DNA from: Flavipsychrobacter stenotrophus
Lineage (GTDB): Bacteria; Bacteroidota; Bacteroidia; Chitinophagales; Chitinophagaceae
Reading direction: 5' to 3'
Length of the DNA: 7,140 nt
Assembly (NCBI GenBank): GCA_947379685.1
Contig: CANCOG010000258.1
Coordinates: forward strand, 1-7,140
Positions 1 through 5,828 of the stretch are shown here, one piece after another; the first letter of the stretch is position 1; each line of letters begins with the position of its first letter. Both the position numbers and the translations under genes were made by a program. The notes under the pieces are model-generated. The model made no database searches, was not told the origin of the DNA, and saw only the letters and a program-made list of their open reading frames with translations.

Positions 1-1250
1 ACCGTGGCGACCTCGACGGAGTAAATGAGATCATAAATAATACTGGAGACGACCGCAATAGCGTTCTGGCTTATGATAAGGTGGTCCTTGTAGTTGAAGA
101 TGATCTTCGCTTTGCAAAGATCATGATAGACAAAGCTCATGAAATGAACCTAAAAGCCGTGATCGCAACAAATTTTGGTGAGGTTTTTGAACTTGTTAAT
201 AAGTACAACCCGATAGCAGTTACCCTCGATGTGAAACTGCCCGATGCCAGCGGGTGGAAGATCTTAGACCTGTTTAAGAACGATATGAACTTCCGTCATA
301 TTCCGGTTCATCTGATATCGGGAGAAGAAAACCGGATACTGGCCATGAAACGTGGGGCAAGGAGTTTCAATTTAAAGCCACTTAAAAATGAGGACCTTTC
401 TGATCTTTTCAATGATATTGTTGAGTTTTACCAGAAAACACCAAAGAATCTGCTGGTAGTTGAAGACAATGAAATAGACTGTTCTCAGATAGTGAAGGAG
501 TTGGAGAATGGGGACCTAATCAATATAACTGTTGCTACCACCGGGCATGAAGCCCTTGAACTTATCAGAAATAATACTTATGATTGCATCACTATGGATT
601 TCATGTTGCCTGACATAGGCGGTATGGAGTTTATTCTTGAAGTAAATTCAATCAAAAAGGTGCAGATGACTCCGGTCGTGGTCTATTCAGCCAAGGACTT
701 TTCGCCTAAGGAAAAAATGCAATTGAAACAATATACAAGCAAGGTGCTGTTAAAGAATGTAAACTCGCTGGAGTTATTACTTGAAGAAACAGTTACACTC
801 ATGCATCTCAACCATAAAGACCTTCTTCCGGAAAAGAGAAAGATCATTGAAAACCTAAGGTTAAAGGAAGATGTCATTACTGGTAAAAGAGTACTTGTTG
901 TTGATGATGATGTGAGAAATTTGTTTGCGTTGACCACCGTGTTTGAAAAGTACAACATACAAACCATAACCGCCGAAAGTGGGCAGGATGCCATTAATAT
1001 ACTTAATGAAAATAATGGGATAGATATGGTACTTATGGATATTATGATGCCGGAGATGGATGGTTATGAAACTACTCAGAAAATACGGAGAGAACATAAA
1101 AACACCCATTTGCCAATTATAGCTGTAACGGCAAAGGCGATGAAGGGCGACCGTGAGAAATGCCTGGAAGCTGGGGCATCTGATTATATAACAAAGCCCG
1201 TTAAAATAGACCAGTTATTGTCATTAATGAGGGTATGGTTATATAAATAG
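1..1250 (+). CDS. Hybrid sensor histidine kinase, C-terminal part with three receiver domains (5'-truncated by window edge)
   Basis: The frame is open from the left edge (first full codon at 3), so this is the C-terminal end of a longer protein. A GTG at 81 could be read as a start, but it lies inside the first beta strand of a receiver domain and is not a real start. Numbering from that GTG, three REC domains follow one another. REC1 (about 1-118) has the acidic pair E6/D7, phospho-acceptor D50, S80 and K99. REC2 (about 122-240) has E128/D129, D173, S203 and K225. REC3 (about 268-389) has D275/D276, D320, T350 and K372. REC2 is atypical because the usual Pro after the conserved Lys is Asn. 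The linker before REC1 contains Gly-Asp-Asp-Arg-Asn, which resembles the linker between the ATPase domain and the first receiver in large HAMP/GAF hybrid kinases with three RECs. The kinase core itself is inferred, not seen. The protein should act as a multi-step phosphorelay hub with the kinase gene 42 bp downstream. Confidence 0.9.
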   Translation, partial: RGDLDGVNEIINNTGDDRNSVLAYDKVVLVVEDDLRFAKIMIDKAHEMNLKAVIATNFGEVFELVNKYNPIAVTLDVKLPDASGWKILDLFKNDMNFRHIPVHLISGEENRILAMKRGARSFNLKPLKNEDLSDLFNDIVEFYQKTPKNLLVVEDNEIDCSQIVKELENGDLINITVATTGHEALELIRNNTYDCITMDFMLPDIGGMEFILEVNSIKKVQMTPVVVYSAKDFSPKEKMQLKQYTSKVLLKNVNSLELLLEETVTLMHLNHKDLLPEKRKIIENLRLKEDVITGKRVLVVDDDVRNLFALTTVFEKYNIQTITAESGQDAINILNENNGIDMVLMDIMMPEMDGYETTQKIRREHKNTHLPIIAVTAKAMKGDREKCLEAGASDYITKPVKIDQLLSLMRVWLYK

Positions 1251-1292
1251 AGTAATAATGGTGCCGGTGAGGCGCAATAAAACGTTAGGAGC

Positions 1293-2636
1293 ATGGAAGA
1301 GGTTTTTGTGCATACAAAGGAATCGAGATCTGGTATCAAACTTTTAGTGGTCGATGACCGCGAGGACAACCTTTTTTCTATCGAGGCTATACTTGAAAAA
1401 GATGGCTTTCACATTACGAAAGCCAATTCAGGCAGGGCGGCTTTAAGGATCCTCCTCAAGGAAGATGATTTTACGCTCATACTCATGGATGTGCAAATGC
1501 CTGACCTCAACGGTTTTGAAACTGCTACGCTTATTTATGAAAGGGATAAGTTAAAGCACATACCAATTATATTTATAACAGCTAATGACCATGGTGAGGA
1601 TAGCATTTTTAAGGGCTACCAGATGGGCGGAATAGATTATATATATAAGCCGATCAATCCGCAGCTGTTAAGAGCTAAGGTTGCAGTGCTGGCCGAGTTA
1701 TTCAGGAAAAACCATGAATTGCGGGCTCAGGAACAAAAACTGGCTGCAGCAAACAAGCTGCTAAAAAAGGAGATCTACGAGCGCATACTTTCTGAAGAAA
1801 GGGTGAACAAGTTGAATGTTCAATTAATTGAGAATATTGAAAGGTTAAAAGCTACAAATGAAGACCTGGAGCGTTTTGCATATGTAGCTTCCCATGATCT
1901 GCAGGAACCGCTCAGGAAAATTATGCTCTTCAGCGATCAGTTGGCCTTAAAGTATAATGCAGTTTTAAAAGAAGAAGGTTGTAATTCGGTTGATAGAATT
2001 CTGAAAGCATCAGAAAGGATGCAGATGTTGATCAAGAATATATTGAGCTTTTCACGGTCGAGTAATAATGCCGGAGCATTTGAAGAAGCCGAGTTAAATG
2101 ACCTGCTTGCAAGTATTCTATTGGATCTGGAACTCTCAATTGCCCAGAAAAAAGCTGTAATAACAATAGACCGGCTTCCTAGGTTGAAGGTAATTCCCGA
2201 TCAGCTGCGCCAGCTTTTTCAAAACCTGATCATTAATGCACTTAAATTCTCAAAAGCTGATCAGCCGCCTTTTATTCAAATATATGGGGAGTTGGTGAAA
2301 GGTGTGCAGATTCCCGGAATTTCGGAGCAGTTATATGAAGCAGATTATTACAATGTACATGTAAATGATGATGGTATTGGGTTTGAAGAAAAATATGCAG
2401 AAGAGATCTTTGTGCTTTTTAAACGATTGAATACCTATGACAATTATGAAGGGACTGGCATTGGCCTTTCAATTTGTAAGAAAATAGTCGACCATCACAA
2501 TGGCTTCATTTCTGCAACTTGTACCAAAGAAAAGGGGACAACATTTACAGTATCTCTGCCCGCAACTATAGAAGAAACTTCGGTGCTTACCAGGGCTCAG
2601 CAACGCCTCAACTCTATGCGTAATGGCTCCGTCTAA
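1293..2636 (+). CDS. Receiver-histidine kinase fusion (REC-HisKA-HATPase)
   Basis: This is a 447-residue soluble kinase with no signal peptide or membrane segment. An N-terminal REC domain (about 15-135) has D21/D22, phospho-acceptor D66, T96 and K119-P120. A charged, probably coiled-coil linker (about 138-194) follows. The HisKA H-box has phospho-acceptor H201 in a Ser-His-Asp-Leu-Gln-Glu-Pro context. The HATPase_c domain shows the N-box (N311, N315), the G1 box D359-D360-G361-I362-G363, the F-box near F373-F376 and the G2 box G387-T-G-I-G391. All catalytic motifs look intact. Since REC precedes the kinase core and no sensor domain is present, phosphorylation of D66 probably controls the kinase. 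The hybrid kinase just upstream is the natural donor or partner (inference). AGGA at 1287-1290 sits only 2 nt before the ATG. A GTG at 1308, preceded by GAGG at 1299-1302, is an alternative start that would leave every domain intact. Confidence 0.93.
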   Translation: MEEVFVHTKESRSGIKLLVVDDREDNLFSIEAILEKDGFHITKANSGRAALRILLKEDDFTLILMDVQMPDLNGFETATLIYERDKLKHIPIIFITANDHGEDSIFKGYQMGGIDYIYKPINPQLLRAKVAVLAELFRKNHELRAQEQKLAAANKLLKKEIYERILSEERVNKLNVQLIENIERLKATNEDLERFAYVASHDLQEPLRKIMLFSDQLALKYNAVLKEEGCNSVDRILKASERMQMLIKNILSFSRSSNNAGAFEEAELNDLLASILLDLELSIAQKKAVITIDRLPRLKVIPDQLRQLFQNLIINALKFSKADQPPFIQIYGELVKGVQIPGISEQLYEADYYNVHVNDDGIGFEEKYAEEIFVLFKRLNTYDNYEGTGIGLSICKKIVDHHNGFISATCTKEKGTTFTVSLPATIEETSVLTRAQQRLNSMRNGSV

Positions 2637-2656
2637 AGGTTTGTGGAAGGTAATTC

Positions 2657-2697
2657 AAATAAATATGGCGACCCGATTCGGGTCGCCATATTTATTT
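2657..2697. terminator. Bidirectional hairpin terminator between convergent genes
   Basis: This is a perfect inverted repeat with 20-nt arms (2657-2676 and 2678-2697) around a single central T. The core of the stem is GC-rich (GGCGACCCG pairs with CGGGTCGCC). The outer part is A-rich on the left and T-rich on the right, so either strand yields a strong hairpin ending in a U-rich stretch. It starts 20 bp after the stop of the REC-kinase gene and lies 31 bp after the stop of the convergent NHL-repeat gene, so one element probably serves both. Confidence 0.88.
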
Positions 2698-2728
2698 AGG
2701 ATTTTACATATTTTAGTTTGCGTTTTCA

Positions 2729-4948
2729 TCATTTTCCGATGACAAAATGCACCAGGCTATTGCCACCGTCATATTTGATATTCAGCAGGTACATGCCATT
2801 GGGCAGGTCATCGCGAAGGTGGATGCAATGGTTCATAATGCCTCTTTGAGCTGGTACTTCCTCATCATAGACAACTTTCCCAAGTACATCAGTAATTATG
2901 AAATGCGTCGAATTGATATTTACTGGTAGTGTACCCTTGATAGCAAAAGACCCGGTGTTAGGATTAGGCGAAAGGTTAAAGTTGGCATTTTTATCGTTAA
3001 TGTTGTTCACCCCAAGCCCAAGCCGTCCCCTCCAGATATGCATTACATTGCTGGTATCGTAATCAGGCACAACACAGTAAGCACTGCTATGCATCACACA
3101 ATAGATAGCAACATCGTAATAGATTTCCTCGTCGTACGATGAATTAGTAGCACCCGGAATAGCAATATCATTTTCATACCATTGGTAAGTAGGGGCAGAA
3201 CCCTCCAGGGTCCTTGTAGTGAACAGGGTAATGATCTGTCCCCAGAAAGCGATTGTATCGTTAGGGTGTGGGTCAAGGAAGATGGTAGGGTGGTTACTCT
3301 CATTTACATTCACACGGAACTGTGTGTGAGATGTGTCGGGTATCGCACATATAGCATTACTGTGCATCACGCAGGTAACGATGTCGCCAACGTGAGGTAT
3401 ATATGTAAGAACTGATCCAGAACCAATTAATACGCCAAATAAGTACCAATCATAAGTAGGAGATGTACCTCCATTTACAGGTGTAGCATTCAAAGTAATT
3501 GGCTGGCCCTCACAAATAGAATCAATGGAACTAACAACAGTTGCATCTGGTACAACCACTGGTTTCACAACCATGCGAATAGTGTCAGAGACCGCGATAA
3601 CAAATCCGCCATGCGAAGTGTCAATTTTTGTACAGGTGATTACGTCATGGTCATGAACAGAATCTGTTACATATGTAGGTGCGTCATAACCAACAATAAC
3701 ACCATTCTTGCGCCAAACAAATGCTGAGCAATAATGTGGTACAAATTCAGTTGCTGTATAAACAACATGTGCTGTGCCACAAATAGTATCTCCCGGGGTA
3801 ACAGAAAGATGCATAGTATCTATCTTGAATACTTCGCGGATCCTGTGGCCCACGGAGGTCGCTACTCCCGCTCCCTTATCTGCAATAAACATATTGCCAT
3901 AATCATCAAAACAAATGTCAGATGGATTGGCCAAACGTGCATTGGTTGCAGGTCCGCCATCGCCATAATAATCAGCAGTATAAGCACCACCCACCAAAAC
4001 AGGGCTGCCAACAATTGTGTAAATATGACCTGATGTATCCACTTTGCGAATACGCTGGTTATTCTGATCTACGATATATACGTTGCCGTAGACATCGTGT
4101 CGGACAGCATTCGGCCCGTTCAACCGTGCAGCGGTTGCCATCCCGCCATCACCCGAAAAGCCTGTGCTGGTAGTCCCTGCAAATACCTTAATTATTCCAG
4201 ATGTATTTACTTTTCGTACTACATTATTTGTTTTTTCAGCGATATAAATATTGCCCGCATTATCAACATCCACACCAATTGGCCCCTCAAGTGCTGCATT
4301 AGTTGCAGGGCCTCCGTTTCCTGAGTAACCAACTGCGCCGCTACCTGCAACCGTTGTGATAATCCCCGATGGATTTACCTTCCTTACACGCGAATTGGCA
4401 TCAGCAATATAAAAATTACCTGCGTTGTCTGCGCAAACGCCTCCTGGTGCTCCTATTTGGGCACCTACAGCGGCAATACCATCACCGTTGAAATAGCCGG
4501 CACTGTAATGATTACCGGCAACTGTGGAGATAATCCCACTTGTATCTATTTTTCTAATTACTAAATTAGCCGCATCAGCTATATACATATTGCCTACTAC
4601 ATCAAACGCCAAAGAATACGGAGCCATTAGTCCTGCTGCACTTGCTGGGCCGCCATCGCCTGTATAACTGGGATATCCAAGGCCTGTAAAACGGGAAATA
4701 GTTCCATCCGGCGTAACCTTCCTGATCATGTTATAGTAATTGTCTGCAATATACACGTTGCCATGATGGTCAACGGCCACACTGAAGATCTGCCCCATTG
4801 TTGCATTGATGGCACATCCGCCATTACCGCTTACGCTGTCACCAACGCCATTACCAGCGATAGTTCTGATTTTTTGTGCAAATGCGCCTGTAAAACAAAA
4901 GAGAAAAGCGAGAAGTGAAAGAAGGGTTTTCGTATAGTTATTGTTCAT
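2729..4948 (-). CDS. Secreted NHL-repeat beta-propeller protein with Ig-like modules and T9SS sorting domain
   Basis: This is a 739-residue modular secreted protein. An N-terminal signal peptide (lysine at 7, hydrophobic core, probable cleavage after A24 in Ala-Phe-Ala-Gln) is followed by six NHL repeats at about 28-85, 86-141, 142-198, 199-254, 255-310 and 311-377. The repeats follow the pattern Val-Ala-Gly, then Gly-Tyr-Ser-Gly-Asp-Gly-Gly, then Gly-Asn-x-Tyr-Ile-Ala-Asp, then Ile-Arg-Lys-Val, as expected for a six-bladed propeller. Blade 6 is longer (67 residues) and more divergent. Three Ig-like modules follow (about 378-467, 468-550, 551-645), then a Por_Secre_tail/T9SS type A domain (about 657-739) with Ser-Pro-Asn-Pro-Asn-Thr-Gly near its start, Asp-Val-Leu-Gly-Lys, Asn-Gly-Met-Tyr and a terminal Val-Ile-Gly-Lys. 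It is expected to be exported by Sec and then by T9SS to the cell surface or medium. The ligand is unknown. NHL propellers usually bind proteins, glycans or RNA, and a catalytic role cannot be excluded. Confidence 0.93.
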   Translation of the reverse strand: MNNNYTKTLLSLLAFLFCFTGAFAQKIRTIAGNGVGDSVSGNGGCAINATMGQIFSVAVDHHGNVYIADNYYNMIRKVTPDGTISRFTGLGYPSYTGDGGPASAAGLMAPYSLAFDVVGNMYIADAANLVIRKIDTSGIISTVAGNHYSAGYFNGDGIAAVGAQIGAPGGVCADNAGNFYIADANSRVRKVNPSGIITTVAGSGAVGYSGNGGPATNAALEGPIGVDVDNAGNIYIAEKTNNVVRKVNTSGIIKVFAGTTSTGFSGDGGMATAARLNGPNAVRHDVYGNVYIVDQNNQRIRKVDTSGHIYTIVGSPVLVGGAYTADYYGDGGPATNARLANPSDICFDDYGNMFIADKGAGVATSVGHRIREVFKIDTMHLSVTPGDTICGTAHVVYTATEFVPHYCSAFVWRKNGVIVGYDAPTYVTDSVHDHDVITCTKIDTSHGGFVIAVSDTIRMVVKPVVVPDATVVSSIDSICEGQPITLNATPVNGGTSPTYDWYLFGVLIGSGSVLTYIPHVGDIVTCVMHSNAICAIPDTSHTQFRVNVNESNHPTIFLDPHPNDTIAFWGQIITLFTTRTLEGSAPTYQWYENDIAIPGATNSSYDEEIYYDVAIYCVMHSSAYCVVPDYDTSNVMHIWRGRLGLGVNNINDKNANFNLSPNPNTGSFAIKGTLPVNINSTHFIITDVLGKVVYDEEVPAQRGIMNHCIHLRDDLPNGMYLLNIKYDGGNSLVHFVIGK

Positions 4949-4985
4949 AAGGAAACAATTTAGCTTGAGATAATGGAGTCCTTAA

Positions 4986-4993
4986 CAAAAATA
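4986..4993 (-). promoter_or_regulatory. Candidate Bacteroidota -7 promoter element for the NHL-repeat gene
   Basis: On the minus strand this reads TATTTTTG, an exact match to the Bacteroidota -7 consensus TAnnTTTG. It would start transcription near 4980, giving a leader of roughly 30 nt before the ATG at 4948. I find no convincing TTTG/TTG -33 element at the usual distance, and the region is AT-rich, so a chance match is possible. Confidence 0.4.
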
Positions 4994-5084
4994 AACAGAA
5001 AATCTGATTCTTTTGCGGAATAAGGGATTTTTCCTTGGGTTTTAGATGTTAAATAATCATAAGGAGTCCAAAAAGCCTTATTTT

Positions 5085-5113
5085 AAGTGTATTTCCAATG
5101 GAATTGTACACTT
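5085..5113 (-). terminator. Possible hairpin after the dioxygenase gene
   Basis: Inverted repeat AAGTGTA (5085-5091) and TACACTT (5107-5113), with a nested TTCC (5093-5096) and GGAA (5100-5103). It begins 37 bp downstream of the stop codon of the minus-strand dioxygenase gene, in the gap before the NHL-repeat gene, so termination is a reasonable guess. No U-tract follows the stem directly; an unpaired run of five U comes only about 10 nt later. It may instead be a 3' stabilising structure. Confidence 0.35.
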
Positions 5114-5149
5114 TCAGGCCCTTCAGCTACTTGTTTTACCTGCGACTAT

Positions 5150-5677
5150 TTATTTCAATTGGGTAGGCGGCTCCATTACACTGCCGCATTTGGTGCATGT
5201 ACGTTTATGTTCATCGGCATAAAATGCGTTCATTACCGGTGGTAATTGAGTGACAATATCGGAAACGTTCATGAACTGTTCAAACAGTTTCTCGCCACAA
5301 TTCTCGCAAAACCACATAAAGGCATCCATTTCGTGGTCGCCACGTTTCTTTTCAATTACCAGGCCTATCGTGTTTGCTCCTCGTTGAGGAGAGTGCGGGG
5401 TTTTACCTGGCAACAGGAACATATCGCCCTCCTTAATTGAAATGTTGACAATTTTGCCTTCTTCCTGAATGCGTACAACCACTTCGCCTTGTAGTTGGTA
5501 AAATAACTCTTCGCTTTCATTATAATGAAAATCTTTACGGCTGTTGGGTCCGCCAACGATCATTACTATGAAATCACCAGCATCTTTATAAACATTCTGG
5601 TTACCTACAGGCGGCTTCAGCAGGTGACGATTATCATCTATCCACTTATTCAGGTTAAAAGGGCGAAGCACTTTCAT
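5150..5677 (-). CDS. nbaC: 3-hydroxyanthranilate 3,4-dioxygenase (EC 1.13.11.6)
   Basis: A cupin-fold ring-cleaving dioxygenase that converts 3-hydroxyanthranilate and O2 to 2-amino-3-carboxymuconate semialdehyde, which cyclises to quinolinate in the kynurenine route to NAD. At 175 residues it has the usual length of the bacterial enzyme. The active-site iron ligands H51, E57 and H95 and the substrate-binding R47 and R99 fall at the same numbers as I recall for the Cupriavidus metallidurans enzyme; E109 corresponds to its second glutamate. The C-terminal rubredoxin-like metal site is complete (C124/C127 and C161/C164), as in bacterial rather than animal forms. The start is an ATG in very AT-rich sequence without a Shine-Dalgarno, and M-K-V-L-R-P-F-N fits the family N-terminus. 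Other kynurenine genes are not in the window. It lies 148 bp downstream of the CNNM/CorC gene on the same strand, so a promoter of its own in that gap is likely but not identified. Confidence 0.96.
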   Translation of the reverse strand: MKVLRPFNLNKWIDDNRHLLKPPVGNQNVYKDAGDFIVMIVGGPNSRKDFHYNESEELFYQLQGEVVVRIQEEGKIVNISIKEGDMFLLPGKTPHSPQRGANTIGLVIEKKRGDHEMDAFMWFCENCGEKLFEQFMNVSDIVTQLPPVMNAFYADEHKRTCTKCGSVMEPPTQLK

Positions 5678-5711
5678 AATTATTAATGGTTAATTGTTAA
5701 TTATTAATTTG
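5677..5711 (-). repeat. Heptamer tandem array at the dioxygenase start codon
   Basis: Five consecutive 7-bp units. Read on the minus strand they are CAAATTA, ATAATTA, ACAATTA, ACCATTA and ATAATTA (pattern ANNATTA). The final A is the first base of the dioxygenase ATG, so the array forms the whole proximal 5' leader region. Function is unknown; the AT-richness would keep the ribosome entry region unstructured. Confidence 0.65.
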
Positions 5712-5716
5712 GGTTT

Positions 5717-5737
5717 GTTCCAAAACATTTTTGGAAC
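5717..5737. repeat. Perfect 9-bp inverted repeat in the spacer upstream of the dioxygenase gene
   Basis: GTTCCAAAA (5717-5725) and TTTTGGAAC (5729-5737) are perfectly complementary around a CAT loop. The centre lies about 50 bp upstream of the dioxygenase start and about 100 bp beyond the stop of the CNNM/CorC gene. No T-tract follows on the minus strand, so an ordinary rho-independent terminator is not obvious. An operator-like palindrome or an RNA hairpin in the leader are both possible. Confidence 0.55.
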
Positions 5738-5786
5738 GAGCATATTATCGTAACAAATCAAAGTTTAAAGCACATTTACAAACGAA

Positions 5787-5828
5787 GTAATTAACCACTG
5801 ACAATTAACTATTAATCGTCAACCATTA
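5787..5828 (+). repeat. Degenerate heptamer array at the end of the CNNM/CorC gene
   Basis: Six consecutive 7-bp units on the plus strand: GTAATTA, ACCACTG, ACAATTA, ACTATTA, ATCGTCA and ACCATTA. They share the ANNATTA pattern and two exact units (ACAATTA, ACCATTA) with the array at 5677-5711, but in opposite orientation. The last unit overlaps the stop codon of the minus-strand CNNM/CorC gene (TAA, complement of 5826-5828). Confidence 0.55.

Noticed and set aside
81..83. GTG at 81 as the true start of the first gene
   Set aside because: The frame is open to the left edge and the GTG sits within the first beta strand of REC1, preceded by a linker typical of hybrid kinases; the gene is cut by the window.
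3094..4324. Several open frames of 69-99 codons inside the NHL-repeat gene, on both strands
   Set aside because: They overlap a long, clearly coding, domain-rich gene and show no recognisable domain; they are shadows produced by its repeats.
4975..5069. Direct repeat GGAGTCC at 4975-4981 and 5063-5069
   Set aside because: Only 7 bp, with unrelated flanks; likely chance.
5753..5768. Possible -7 element AAACTTTG on the minus strand for the dioxygenase gene
   Set aside because: It misses the first T of the consensus, and the nearest upstream TTTG is only about 12 nt away, so I do not call a promoter.
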